Positions 20,832 to 33,766 of a DNA stretch of 64,000 nucleotides are shown here, one piece after another. A program made the translations under genes and the position numbers. Every line of letters starts with the position of its first letter. The first letter of the stretch is position 1. The notes beneath the pieces were generated by a model. That model did not search any database and was not told the origin of the DNA. It saw only the letters and a program-made list of their open reading frames with translations. This DNA comes from Phycomyces nitens (lineage: Eukaryota > Mucoromycota > Mucoromycetes > Mucorales > Phycomycetaceae), in contig JAHRBC010000002.1 of assembly GCA_022702545.1 (NCBI GenBank), positions 2,976,001 to 3,040,000 of the forward strand, written 5' to 3'.

Positions 20832-23276
20832 TTATGGTCTCTCTCTAGCTGCTCTTATCAAGGGAGCAAATGTGCGCAGAGACTCGGCTTTGGTAAGGAA
20901 AGGGTGCTTGAGCATTTTTGCGGCTGATGGTCTCTGGTCTGGGTCGACTTCTAGGCAATAAGACAGGAAATTTTGGAATATGGGACTCAGTGAGTCCGGG
21001 TCCTGGAGCTGTGGAGTGCCGTTGGTCGCAATCAGATATAGAGCACGAAGAGGATTCTCGTTGAGGTAAGGAGGCTCTCCTTCAATCATTTCAATTGCCA
21101 TGATTCCAAGAGACCAAATGTCGACCTTTGCACCATATTCCTTGCGCGTAACCACCTCGGGTGCCATCTACAAACACAGTGGTCAATTGACAAGAGTATA
21201 GTATAGACGATCGATTCTTACCCAGTAAGGCGTTCCAACCATCGTGGTGCGTTTTGCCTGCTCGTCTCCGAGTTGGGCACAAAATCCAAAATCGGCTACA
21301 AAAAACAACAACAACAACAGCAGTTTAATTGAGTCGAGTTGAGAAACCTATTGACAGGACGGACCAACATTCCATGAAAAGCCACTTACTCAGTTTGATA
21401 TCACCCTCAAGACTCAACAAGACATTGTCGCTCTTGATGTCTCTGTGAATCACACCATTGGCGTGCAAGTGTTTGAGACCCTCCAAGACTTCCCGGCAGA
21501 CTGCAGCAATCTGACCCTCGCTTACCATGCTGCAGGTCACGACGTCTGTCAGACTTCCTCCCTCCATATACTCCATTACGACCCAGAGATCGCCCTTCCA
21601 GAGATATGAATCAATGAAGTTGACGATATTGGGGTGAGTTGATTGCTTCATGACCTTGATTTCATTGATAATCAGCTCTTTCTTGGGCTGCTTTTCAAGA
21701 TTCATCTGTTTGATTGCCACCAGAGTTTGGGATCCGGTGCGGTAAGACGTGTACACTCCACCAGATGCTCTAAGAGACAACAGGATGATGAATGGACAGC
21801 CTTTTGTTAATACAATCTACTAACCCTTGTCCAATCTTGACCATGTCCGTATAGAGCTTTGCTGGATCCGTATTCTCACATATCTCCCGCAATACCTTCA
21901 TTACCTCGGCATCTCTCATCCCACTCTTCTTTTTGTCTTTTGATGGACGCCGCTTGACAGCCCCTACAGATGTTTGATGTGGCTCTTTCGTAGGCACAGG
22001 GGCTTCACGGAGGGCGGACGCAGGGGGGTCAACTCTATTTGACTTTGACGTCTGGGCACTTTGTAATGATTCTAAGGATGGCTTTGGTTGGATGGGATGG
22101 ATGCCATTATTGATGCTCGAGAGCACAGACTTGTTTGGCTTGAAGACCGAGACTTCTAAAACACATTATTGTTTTTTTTTAAAAATAAGAAATTAAATGA
22201 TTGGATTATTGGTTAGTTACCTGGAGATGTTGGTTCATCTGGAGATATGGGTCCACCTGGAGACTATGCAGGGTGGTGAGTATAATATTATGGTGGGCCG
22301 ACAAGAGACTTACTTGTATAGGCGAATTGGTACAATGCGAGTTCTTCTTGTAGTCGGGCATTTTGAGCTTAGAGAGACGGTGCCAAGACTTGTTTGAAGG
22401 GCTTTTGGGAGGCAGGCTCGGGGTTCTTTCCGTACCTTGATCATAGCGATCGCTATTCCGTTTAGTAGACGGTGCCTTTGGGATCTTTGTCCAGACAGAC
22501 TCCCCATTGGTATGGCTCTCTTGGTAAAACTCGATGGCATCAATTACGGCCTATAATCAAGTATGGCTTAGTACACATATAACTTGTAATCGATTCTCCC
22601 TACTGCCCCCGAACCTGAGGATTTTGTTCTTGCTCCTTCTTTGTGATTCCACTCTGCTCTAGTAACACATTCCACTCATTCGGGAGACCTGTAAACTTTC
22701 CCGTACTAGGTTCATAGCCAACATGGGTGACGTGTTGGGTGTTGTACGGAAAAGAGATGTCCATTGTCCTTCCGGTCGCAATGGGTTCAGGGCTACTGTG
22801 GCTGCTTGACAAGAGATCTGTGAAAGAGGTTCAATACTAAGCCTCCAATTGACAAGATATAGATACATACCATTGAGCCCAATCACCAATCTATCCAAGA
22901 CACCCTTCAAGGTCGACCGGTCTCTTGGTTTTCCAGGGCCAGCCACGGCAATAATTTGATCTGTCGAACTATGGACGGCGGATTTGGTTAAACTAAACGT
23001 GTTTTTGTGCCTGTCTTCATTAGATGAGTTGAGGGAGATTCTGGATTGAGTAGGATTGTAATCAAATGAACAGATGCTTCCGTGGCTCTTTATCGCCATT
23101 TCCTGATCCTGACTCTCACCGAGTACGGTGTGATAGGAGGGTGGGGATACGGAAGAAAAGGCAGATGTGTTGTATAATTTTGGCGAGTGGGATCTTTGGG
23201 TTCGAGAGAGAGCAGGGCTGGATTTGTGGGATTTGATGGCGCGATTGGGGGATCCTGATGATCTCTTTGAGCTCAT
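20832..23276 (-). CDS. STE20: Ste20/PAK-family protein kinase with CRIB domain
   Basis: Eight exons join in frame to 669 aa: 23276-22871, 22817-22615, 22550-22314, 22263-22221, 22155-21825, 21769-21390, 21295-21222 and 21167-20832. A Ser-rich N-terminus is followed by a CRIB (p21-binding) domain from about residue 156 ([15 protein letters not shown], then [17 protein letters not shown]), which binds Cdc42/Rac GTPases. The C-terminal kinase domain begins near 405 with GQGASGGVYT, ATP-site Lys427 (VAIKQM), [17 protein letters not shown] and VGTPYWMAPE, the Ste20-group signature. No PH domain is seen, which favours a Ste20-type over a Cla4-type PAK. It should act in polarity and MAP-kinase signalling. 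The exon 2 donor (gttcgg) is weak. Confidence 0.93.
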
Positions 23277-24571
23277 TATTTGCTCGGCAAGTAAGGCGTG
23301 GGAGTCTGAGTTTCCGAGAGACTTTGTGTGTGGCCGCGATGGTCCTAATGGCAGAAAAGTTGTTTAGCAAAGGCCATTGGGATCCGCTTTGCCATTTCCA
23401 CATAATTGACTGGAGGTTGAATTGCCTTTTTTTGCGTCTAGACTGGCAAAAGAGTGCATTGAAGTGGGTGGGTTGGGTGAGTGAGTGGGGAGAAAAAGAA
23501 GAAGGGGAAGAAGAGGCGATTGGGCTTTGTGGTGGGTGTGGCAAGATTGAAAGAGTGAAAGAGAGGATAGATTATGGTTATGAAATGTATAGAATAAATA
23601 TATAATGTATAATTATATTATAATTATGAAAATGGAATATATATATATATATATAAAAGTCGTTTAATAGGAGGAGGGGCGTATTTATTATACATCATCC
23701 AAGGGATATTATGGTGATAGATTTGATGATTTCCGAATAAAAAGGATAAAGATGTACACCATTTTGGTCATGTTGAAAATTAACAAGATGATGTGCTTAT
23801 GGGAGTGGAGTGGAGGTGGGGGGGAGGTGGGGAGTGGAGGACCACAAAGCAGGCCATGATAGCACTCTAGGATATCACTCTAGAATAGCACGCTCAAGAG
23901 AACCATGATAGGAAGGATGTGTGCTGTAATAATACGATGTCTTTGTGGTCTAATGAGTATAAATATTACCCAGGGATTCTGTGTGGGATATTTGATTTTG
24001 GGTCGTGCTACATGGCGATATTTTTATTGCAGAATCAGATCTGGGGCCTTGGATGGCACTCTCATAAAATGAGGACTCTGGTTTTATTTGACTATATATC
24101 CTAATAATAAACACAACTCTATTTAACTATTGATTTGCATGATCAAAAACTCCCACTACGACGGACAGACCATCAAGGCCAGGATCGGGTCTCTTGGCTC
24201 ATTTATTATTCTTTGAGATAGCCAATTCAATAAAGGGCCGTCTTTAGATATGATCTATATATCTCAAGAAGATTGTTAAAGAAGTGTATTGTTGTCTTTA
24301 TTCCAGAGGTCGATACAATGGACAGTACCATCATGAGATTCGATTGTAGTTTAATCTAAGCACACGAATTCGTCATCTATACTAGTGTTGCAAATCAAGA
24401 GGGTGAAAGTGACCAGTTTTGCCCGACCCCTCCCTCCCTTGACCAGAGTGGCAAAAACTTGAGTTTTAGGTAACAGGATATTAAAATGAGATTGTCTCAC
24501 CAACTCTTATTTCTAATAAGCCAAAAAAGACATTATATAAATACATATCGAATGCCTTGTTCACAGCCCAT

Positions 24572-24615
<44 letters not shown>

Positions 24616-24623
24616 TATATAAA
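23277..24623. other. Intergenic region between divergent genes
   Basis: This region contains the promoter of the kinase gene (minus strand) and of the small gene at 24624 (plus strand). A (CT)n run at about 24,573-24,611 lies just before that ATG. GA/G-rich segments occur at about 23,800-23,840. No other supported gene is seen. Confidence 0.6.
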
Positions 24624-24941
24624 ATGCCACGCCTTGTTGTCATTGACATCTATAGCCACCACCACAGACTTCCCATAAACTCCATTCGAAAGAACAGCTT
24701 CTCGTCCCATGTATCAGACAGCACCTCTTCCACAAACCCATCCTACGTATTCTCTTCAGGCTCAAGTGTTTCTACTGAAGCATCACACTCTGAAGAAAGA
24801 AAAAAGCTGGTCCGGTTTTCCAAAGTGGTTGTTGTAAACGATCCTTCACTTATATGCCTCATTGACCCAAAGAATCGAGGCGATACAAAACGAGTAGTCG
24901 ATCGCTATTACGGCCATTCTGATGGAAAAAGATCACTCTAA
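24624..24941 (+). CDS. Small basic protein with RVxF-like motif, function unknown
   Basis: This 105-aa single-exon gene starts right after a polypyrimidine (CT)n leader and a TATA-like run. The frame extends upstream through the CT repeat, but MPRLVV is the sensible start. Residues 20-55 are Ser-rich. Then follows ERKKLVRFSKVVVVND, in which K61-L-V-R-F65 fits the RVxF docking motif for protein phosphatase 1. The C-terminus is basic (KRVVDRYYG). No named family is recognised. A PP1-regulator role is a guess from one short motif. Confidence 0.5.
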   Translation: MPRLVVIDIYSHHHRLPINSIRKNSFSSHVSDSTSSTNPSYVFSSGSSVSTEASHSEERKKLVRFSKVVVVNDPSLICLIDPKNRGDTKRVVDRYYGHSDGKRSL

Positions 24942-25075
24942 TGGTCCAGTCTTTTGGGCACCTTGTACATTCTTATTTTACTTTTATTTTATTTTATTTC
25001 ATACCTCACAATTTCCCTGTCTATATTCAAAAAAAATGTATTCTTTACACTTATTAAAGAACCCCCCCACTCACA

Positions 25076-25110
<35 letters not shown>

Positions 25111-27388
25111 AAAAGATGATTTTTGCCATATTATAAAATAAATATAAAAGCCTTTTTGGCTACACTTGTATATTGAGGATTGCCCAGTTTAATTATTTCA
25201 TTAAACAAGGATTCCAAGAGCTGGTTTGTATGACGCATATAAAAGGACAAGGAAAGAGATCGACTTGGTTGGCTTGTAACTCAAATGGCTTTTTTCATCC
25301 TTCTATATATTCACCATATTATCCATAAATAATTATATATATACTTTCCTAAAAAGACAACCATTATTAGCCAATGATAATTTGTAAAAAAAAACAAGAT
25401 GCCTCATTGTTCCAATTGCTTGATTATCATATGGCTGGCTGGCTCTCTCAGCAGCCTTCCACCTTGACATTTACGATAAAGAGATATTTAAGAATTGTAT
25501 GCTTGGCCGTAAACCAATGATATATATATATATATAGCATCTATTTCAACCAAATCTCAAGAATTTGCAAAAAAAATACAAGCCCATCTCTACATTGTTG
25601 GCCTGAAATGGCTGATCAGCCAGCCACTTTGGAAGCCTATTGTGTCAAATCTCGAGTATGAAAAGGCATTTTGGTATGAATTCATCCAATTGATGATTTC
25701 CAATATCAACTGTTGATAGGAAGGGTGGCACAGGTTACCTAAAATTGCTTATAAACTGCCTCGAACAGCAAATAAATATGGGCTGTTGGCCGTAACCACA
25801 AAACCAGACGGGATACCAATCTAAGGACGCACAAGAGTGTCTGTGCCATGCCAAGAAGGGCCACAACTGACCTTTTCTTCTTCTTCCTCTTCTTTTCCAT
25901 TCCCATGATTGTTCAGCCCACAATAGATCCTCGTAACAGACGGCTTTCCTGGTCAGAATTCCCTTTTCCCCCCAAAATGAGCAGGATAGAAAGCACATGG
26001 ACCATAGAGTAGTAACAACGTGCTCTTTTTTTATAAAAAATAATAATCATTAAATGCCTCTTACATTTCAAGACGAGGAATTCGAGGCACATTATTTTAT
26101 ACATGTATATATTCTGGCTATAAAATACAAATTCTGGTGTTGGTTACCAGCTCAAAGGAGCTTGAAAGAAGGGCGACCCTGGATCTCCTGTATTTGAATT
26201 AAAAGGAGCCTCATTTGTTTCAGCCAAAAAATAATAATAATATAATCATAATAATAACAATAAAACATTTGTATTCTTGAAACAAGTGGCTGCAAAACAA
26301 ATAAGTAAATGGCAGCGTCTTCACAAGCCTTGCACATTCCAAAAGAGCGCTTTATAATCTGTAATGGTCGGGAGTGCATTTTGTGGTATGAGCCGATCAA
26401 TTCAGACACTCGCATACTTGGCCAGACAATCAAGCCTGAAGAATCACAAGCGGCCCGAGACGATTGGAGACCAAGATCAACTTCCCACGTGCTTGGTCTT
26501 CAAACTATCACCTTGGACCAATAGTCGATGAACTGGCAGGCTTTATTATCTTGTTGCTGATCCTCACGCTTTCTTGTGCCATTGATCTGATAGACCGGCC
26601 GGCCATGAGTCCTTTGTAACTATGGCCAAGAGTCTCGGGCCGACAATAACATTTGTATAAATGTGACCGGGGGTTTAAACGGCAATAAGAATAAGAATAA
26701 AGACTTTTTATATATATGTATATATATTATATATTATATGTGTGTGTGTGTTGCTATCTGGCTGAAAATCAGCAATTTGTGAGCATCACTATCTCTGGAT
26801 GTGTTCATTAGAGGCCTTTAATGATCTAAGGGCCGGCACAGATATCATTGTACCATAAATCCTTGTCGATTCTATTTTATTACCCTGTCCAATTATATTA
26901 AAGCTCCTTTTTTTCCATTTGGGGAAATTTCAAGAATAACATTTATGTATTTACACACACACATATATATATATATATATATTTGTCTGTATATATATAA
27001 ATATATACACACTAATGAACAATTATTATTATATACTATATATATACATATATATATATTAATCATATAATAAATAAAGAGAGAGAGAGAAAAAGAGTGA
27101 GAGAGTGAGAGAGTGAATCTCTATAAACGTGTGTGACAGAGCCCTATGAAATCGAGCACTATCGTGACCGCTCATATTTATTCTCCGCATCCAGACCTTC
27201 ATAGACCTTTTTGAACCCTTTTTTGCGATTTCTTTTACTTTTTCTTTGTTTATCACAGCTGGTCTGTAACTCACAAAAAACACAACCATCTGCAAAAACT
27301 GTATATTCCTTTTTATACTTCTTTATCAACAACTGTCCATAGTCACCAATATACATACCACATTCTCACGTCACTCTTTATAACCACA
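24942..27388. other. Long gene-free region
   Basis: AT-rich DNA with a (GA)n run at about 25,077-25,112, (TA)n and (TG)n runs near 26,700-26,750, and more AT repeats at 26,960-27,060. A 71-codon frame at 26309-26524 has no recognisable motif and is not called. The last 300 bases should hold the promoter of the gene at 27389. Confidence 0.55.
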
Positions 27389-28015
27389 ATGAGCCATCCC
27401 ACCATTCATCTCAATGGAAAAGGTAATAAAAGAGAACATCTTATGAGTGTGTGTTTGCACAAAGTAAATCTAGTCTAGCCAAGCATAGTAATAGAGTAAT
27501 ATAATATTGGCATAAAGTGTGTTTATAGCCAACCAGCCAGCCAACAATTGGACTAGTGCCATCATCATCATGTATAGAGTATACTAAACTGTGTTCTCTC
27601 AGCTGTCACTAGTGGTCGTAGCCCATACCAGCTGGAGATTGACCATGCCTACTTGGCAGAACAAAACGCCCACCTTCACAAAGAACTTGCCTTTTCTCGC
27701 TATACGATCAACGCCCTCAAGAATATCAATATCCAAAAAGATGATGCTTTGCTAGAGACCAGACAGGAGCTGGACCGAGCCTATTTGCATATCAAGCTGC
27801 TTGGCATGACAATAATGAGATACCAGCAGCAAGGCCTCTCGACTGAACCGTCTGGTACGGAGCAGCATTTGAGCCAGGAGACCCCAAGACCACTGTTGAT
27901 CAGTGACGCTGACTCATCCGACGACCAGGAGTTGTCTGACGAGGAAGAGTGCGGTCCAACCGACATTATGTCCAAACTGCCATTGAGGCGCCCTGTCAGT
28001 GTCTATGACCTGTAG
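27389..28015 (+). CDS. Small coiled-coil protein, function unknown
   Basis: Two exons (27389-27422 and 27603-28015) join in frame to 148 aa. The intron is 180 bp with gtaata..cag ends. Residues about 25-80 form a likely coiled coil (YLAEQNAHLHKELAFSRYTI, QELDRAYLHIKLL). The rest is acidic and Ser-rich (DADSSDDQELSDEEE) with a short basic end (LPLRRPVSVYDL). It is not assigned to a family. Splice sites, codon composition and the clean join make it a credible gene; start and function are inferred. Confidence 0.6.
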
Positions 28016-29720
28016 ATTTTTGATTATCCAAAAAAACACACACACACACAAAAATACTTTTGAAACTAATGTAATGTATTGTATGCATGGAAACAATGGT
28101 TAATACTTCGACAGACAGGAGGAAAAAAGGAGACAAAAAAATAATAATGATGATAAAAAAATAAAATAACATAAAATAAATAAAAAAATAAATATTATAA
28201 TAATAAATATTATTATAATATTGATAAATGGGTGATGCAAACATTTGTGGGTCGACTATTTTTGACGCGCCAAAGACATTCAAGATGACAAGATGAAAAA
28301 AGCTTCACAAGCGAATTAGACAATTGTTTTATTATTATTATTAGTATTAGTATTTGACTGCGCGCCAGGCATTGTATTGCATCGAGCTATGTATATTTTA
28401 CTCCTTTATATATCGGCATTCTCCTTTTTATTATTATTATTATTATTACGGTGCTTGTAATTCACATGGCCATGTCAATTTAGCGGTATTCGTTGGTCTA
28501 TATTCTACAAGCATTTATGAAAACAATTGTTCTAGAGCCAAAACTAATAATCTTGTCAAGTGCCAAGAATGACTATTAAATCTATTGCAAGTAGGAAAAT
28601 GGCATCTGCCAAGACATGGCTCTAGTGCCAAGATAAATATACAAGAGAGAATTAGCTACAAGGCATTTTATCATGCTTTTTATAGATCTTTTTTTTTGTG
28701 AATACTGGTCTATTTCGTCCATAGTGGCCAATACTTGCATATCCAGATTCCTGTCCTGTCCTGCCTCTCTCTTTCTTTCTTTCTCTCTTGTTGAGCTTGT
28801 CTTGCTTGAATTATCAACAAGAGACAGCACTCAATACAATTATAATCTTTGCACTCTTTGAACCACTAGCAATATAGAGTACTTTTAGTGCTTATATAAA
28901 ATGCAGACTCGTAAAGAAATACGCAATTTATCAAAGTTTATATTGGCTTGTTTCCATTTACAAGCCAATTCATGTCGCTCCTCAATACTTTCTGAGCTAT
29001 TTATCAATAGGCTTATTTTCCAACCTAACCGATCAAGACCACATTATTCCTGGTAAAGTGTGTTATTGTAAATATCAGAAAACAGCATATATATATATAT
29101 ATATAAAGAAGAACTTTACTATAGACCTATAAGCATCTCTACTCTAGTCATCATGGGTTTGCCATTGAAACTGATCAACAAACACCTTTGATCACTGAAT
29201 ATATTTGACTGATTGATTGATTGATTGACAAGGCTCACAGATTCAATATACTATCAGTAGAAACAGTAAACTCCAATAATCCAGACTCTACACACCAAAA
29301 AAAAAAAGAGAGATTAATGTGTCTACTATTGATAAAATAAATAAATAAGGAGAATGATAAAACAAGTATGATGAGGAGACCCCAATATGAATAATCTCGG
29401 CGGATCCTATTTTCCTACTTGCAATCATAGAGTCAATAGGCATTCTTGGCCTTTGTATTGAATCACTATCTAATATTCAAAAATGCCTGGCTATCCAACC
29501 ACTGATTTGAAACAAGTATAAAAATTGTACAATGATTAGTTCATATATATATATATATTCACTCTATAAACCAAGCCACCTTTGGATCCCAAGACATCTC
29601 TTGTACATTTTTAGGGTTCGAATCAGTGATTTCAGCAAAGTTCAATTGGATCAAAAACCCCTCTGTTTCTTTTGTGTTTGGGAATACCATCATTTAATCA
29701 AAGTGGGAAACAAAATAAAA
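28016..29720. other. Gene-free spacer
   Basis: AT-rich DNA with TTA/TAA trinucleotide runs (about 28,330 and 28,430) and a TTTC run near 28,780. No gene is supported. Confidence 0.55.
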
Positions 29721-29933
29721 ATGGATTTTGTATCATCCACCGTCGATTATAGTCCAAGGAAATGGCAATTGAACCCAATACGACAATCATTTCGTAACAA
29801 ACCGCCAACCATTATATATTATTTCATTTTAGCTAGCGCCATTTTTATTATATTTTATTTTAGAAACGGACAAAATTTTACTAGCCGCACTCGTATCACT
29901 TATTATTATTCGTATAAGTATAATTATTATTAG
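29721..29933 (+). pseudogene. Possible truncated gene start with membrane anchor
   Basis: An ATG at 29721 opens 70 codons. A soluble start (MDFVSSTVDYSPRKWQLNP) precedes a strong hydrophobic segment (IIYYFILASAIFIIFYF), like a type II signal anchor of a Golgi enzyme. The frame then decays into Tyr-rich repeat codons and stops exactly where a MITE-type end (GGGGTGGTCA after TA) begins. It may be the first exon of a gene broken by an insertion, or a chance frame. Confidence 0.25.
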
Positions 29934-30299
29934 GGGTGGTCAAGTAAAGAAATAATGATCCTTGTTATCTTGTGGGTCAGTGGCGCAAATGAATATAACC
30001 ACCACCACCATCATACAGAACACACAACCCTCCCCCCTCCATTATCCCTCCCTCCCTCTCCTCACTTCCTCCTCTCCCTCCCTCTCATTGCCAAGGGGGA
30101 AAGCAAGTACCAACGTACCATAGCATGACAAATACCAAACAAAAATAAAGCACGGATAAAAAACCCTTGTAGGGGAAAATGGCTCTTTGAAACCAAAAAC
30201 ATCCAGCGGGTAAGACTACATGCGTAATAACCATAAAGAGAAAGAAAAATGAGACGTAAAGAATCGAGAATAAATGAGGTGCTGACGGCACCAATTAGG

Positions 30300-30638
30300 G
30301 GTGGTCAGACATGTAGAGGAATAAGTAGGAATTTATTTTAATTATCTGTTATTGGCTACTAATTGTGTATCACTTGAGAATAATAATAAATCAATGGATT
30401 AATGTGCCTTTTTTTACTTTACTTTATTTTATCACAAGAATATATATATATATATATTTAATTAAAATAACGCACCCATCAAAACCAATTCCTACCTTTT
30501 TTTTTTTTTTTTTTGATTAATTTCTACTCCAAAATAATAAAATAATAAAAAATAAGTAGGAATTTCTGCTGGCCAATCAAATCAATCGAATTGATAACAA
30601 ATCCCTACTTATTCTTCTACTTTTACCTGACCCACCCC
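30300..30638. mobile_element. Second TA-flanked MITE family member
   Basis: The left end GGGGTGGTCAGACATGTAGA and the right end form inverted repeats of about 38 bp with mismatches; the right end reads GGGGTGGGTCAGGTAAAAGT on the minus strand. TA flanks both ends (30298-30299 and 30639-30640). The length is 339 bp with no reading frame; the interior is AT-rich with a poly-T run. An orphan copy of the left end lies at 29933 in direct orientation. Confidence 0.7.
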
Positions 30639-30677
<39 letters not shown>

Positions 30678-30831
30678 CATCGTTGTTGTTGTTGTTGTTT
30701 TTTATTAGCACCATCATACCATTGTTATTCTTATTGTTATTAGCTTTATTATTAATCTTGGTCTTGGTCTTAGTTATTGTTATCAGCATTGCCATAATCA
30801 TCGTAATCAGCCCTAGTCAACTATCGATCAA

Positions 30832-33766
30832 ATGTCCCGCATTGCCAGACTCAATGGTGCTGGAATACCTCAGGATCCCTTTCCAGCTCGCACAAAACTT
30901 TCCTACAGACCAAAGCAATCACCACCCGATGAACCAAATTCCACACTTCCTACGCTAGAACCACCAAAGTCCCAACGTCGATCTCTCAAGGACACTCAGA
31001 AACCACTCGCCGCAATTCCCCACGCCCGTTCAGCAATCGCCCGAACCTCTACATCATCTACAGATGAAATGAGCGAAACTGAATCCCACTCTAGAATATC
31101 CTCATCCTCAAAGACATCCACATCACGCTCATCACTCAGCCGCTCTCCGACCATTCCACGAGAACAATCTCCAACAGATCATCTGGTTCTCAACGAACGC
31201 GTTGCAGTGCCGACAATGAGCGTCATTGGCACTCTACGCTTTGTTGGCCAGACTAAATTCAAGCCTGGAATCTGGACAGGAATCGAACTAGACCTGGTTG
31301 GATCCGGCAAAAACGATGGCTGTGTTCAGGGGTAAGTTGAACCAGACCAACAATAACAATATCATAACATCCAACAAACCAAAAAACAAACCAAACCAAA
31401 CCAACCAAAAAATCAATTCTTATTAGTGTTCGATACTTCACCTGTCCTCCCCAGACCGGTCTATTTATCATTGCCACCAAAGTAATTCCCCTCGTGGAAG
31501 AGCGGACAGAGACCATGCGCCCACCTATCAAAAAGGTGTCTGCGATCCCCAGCAACCGCCTCCAGACAATGATAAAACCCTCGGCCAGCAAATCAACGCG
31601 CATTTCCCGCACCCCGCTGCCACCTACTCCAACCGCCACAAAATCCACTGCCAATTTACGCACATCGGCCTCAAAGGGAACTTCTGGGTCCATAAACGGC
31701 GTCTCAGCTGCCCGAATGCCTTTGCCAGAAAGACCTACTGCATCCCGCACTCCACGCAAACCCACAGTTGCACGCATCCCAATCACTGGAGACCGATCGC
31801 TGGACACCTCGGTACCCTCGGTACCCTCGACCCCTAAACGCCACTCGTTCCCTGTCCAGACCGATATTGAACCACGTTTGCCAATCGACCTTGTTCTGGC
31901 CAGTCTTGGGCCAGAGACAAATATTGACTTTCGCCAGGGCTCACCAACCGTCGACTGCCCAAAGACCCGCATGGAATTGGACGAACAGAAGCGTATTCTC
32001 GAACTGCTAGAAAAGACCGAGCGTGAGAACAGACAGCTGAATGAACAAATGCGTGCAAAGGAGATTGCGTGGGAGCGTCTTGTGTCCTCAAAAGAAAGTT
32101 TTGCTCTAATGGTCGAAGAAAAGGAAGGCGAGCTGGGAAGACTGCGAACCGCTCTTATGGAAGCACAAGATCAGCACCGCTCTCTTCAGGGCGTGCTGGT
32201 TGACAAGGAAGAAACGTTGGCAAAGAACAATCGTGACGATGTCAATGAAGAGCAGTACCAGCGGCGTATCGAGAAGCTGGAACGCCTCGTTCTCGAACTC
32301 CAAACCCAGGCTACAAAACAGGCCAAACTTCACGAGAGCCAAGTACGTGACCATGCGGGTCAGATTGAAAAGATCCGTCGCGAGGTTGTCGAGAGTGAAA
32401 ACATGATTGTGACACTTGAAGGCGAGTGCGAGGAGCTTCGTAGGGCTGGCCTGGAGACCTTGAATGCTTGCCAGAACACGGTGCACCAGATAGAAGACCA
32501 AAAGGTGGCACTTGGGGCCGAAAAAGACAAGCAGATCGAGCATCTCAATAGGGTAATTGAGGACCTCCGTAGACGGCAGAGTGTCCTGTTTGGTGACGAC
32601 GACATGGATTACAGGGACGACGAGGGTGATGCCGAGTGGGAAGACCAACGGAGAAGAATGGAGGAGCAGCTGGAGCTTGCCACTACCGAACTAGAGAACG
32701 AGCGCCTTCAAGTAAAACATGGCAAGAGTGAGCTAGACAAGCTTCGTCAACAGATGGCCCAACAGCAGATCACGAGTGCTAGTTCTGATGAACGTGTCGC
32801 AAATCTCAAACGAGAGCTTGAAAAAGAAGTAGATGACAAGCGTCGTCTGATTGAGGAGGCCGATGCTGCGTTTGAGGCGCAGGCAAGGGCAGAAGATGAA
32901 AACTATGAAATGAAGCTCTCGCGTGTCAGGATGGAAAATGAGCTTACAGAGGCCCACCGGACAATAGAGGCACTCCAGAGCACGGTTGGAGCAAGCGAGC
33001 CTAAACTGGGCACACAGACCGATGAGTTGCAGCGTGCGTTGGAAACCAGCCGACAGGCAGAGGAGAGACTGCAGAAAGAATGTGAGAGACTTCAGGAGAT
33101 TAGCAAACAGAGCGAACAGGAGTGCATGCGTCTGATGGACGAATTACTGCAGTTGGAAAAGGGTGGGAGTGAGGATGAAGAGTACAAGAATTCATTTAAA
33201 GACACTTCAGCCCAGAAGAAGCTGGAGAAGGAGCTGGCCGATACACAACACAGATACACTGCTCTTGAGCTTAGCAAACGGACAGAGATCAGTCAGCTTA
33301 GCAAGGAATTAGCAGATCTGGAGGCATTGGTCGAGAGCAAGGTGTTTGGAGAGGGGGATCTTGAGGAATCCCTTGAGCTTGAAAGGAAACGTGTTGCAGA
33401 TCTGGAGAAGCAGCTGGCGGCCTACAGATCTTCTACGCGTAACTTGACTAGCCCGGTCTCGCCCATCACAAGAACTTCTCAATCGCTTGGGATTGATAAG
33501 GACGATAAGGATGATATTTACTGCGAGCTATGTGAGGAAGCCGGACATGACATTATTGATTGCCACGCCTATATCTCAGAGATTAGCGATAAGACTGATA
33601 GCGATCAATTAAGGATGGTAAGCTAGAGAGATTGGATCCAAAAAATAGATATATAGATATATATATATATCCAGACTAACGAATATGATTTCAGTATTGC
33701 GATAACTGTGATGAACATGGCTTCCACAAGACAGAGGATTGTCCCAACCAAGACGAGACGTTTTGA
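30832..33766 (+). CDS. CLIP-170-like microtubule plus-end protein (CAP-Gly, coiled coil, zinc knuckles)
   Basis: Three exons (30832-31331, 31427-33617, 33695-33766) give 920 aa. Residues 1-115 are basic and Ser/Pro-rich. A CAP-Gly domain at about 120-190 (IGTLRFVGQTKFKPGIWTGI, ELD, GKNDG) binds tubulin or EB1 tails. A second Ser/Pro-rich linker leads to a long coiled coil (about 345-860) for dimerisation. The end has two CCHC knuckles: CELCEEAGHDIIDC (C-x2-C-x4-H-x4-C) and CDNCDEHGFHKTEDC (C-x2-C-x5-H-x4-C). The last residues are DETF, matching the C-terminal EEY/F-like motif of CLIP-170. Exon 3 is essential for this; reading through the last intron would lose it. Only one CAP-Gly domain is present, against two in animals. 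Confidence 0.93.

Noticed and set aside
26309..26524. 71-codon plus-strand frame
   Set aside because: No motif, splice partner or promoter support; within the range expected by chance.
29600..29660. GGTTCGAATC sequence resembling a tRNA T-arm
   Set aside because: No acceptor, D-arm or anticodon stem could be paired around it.
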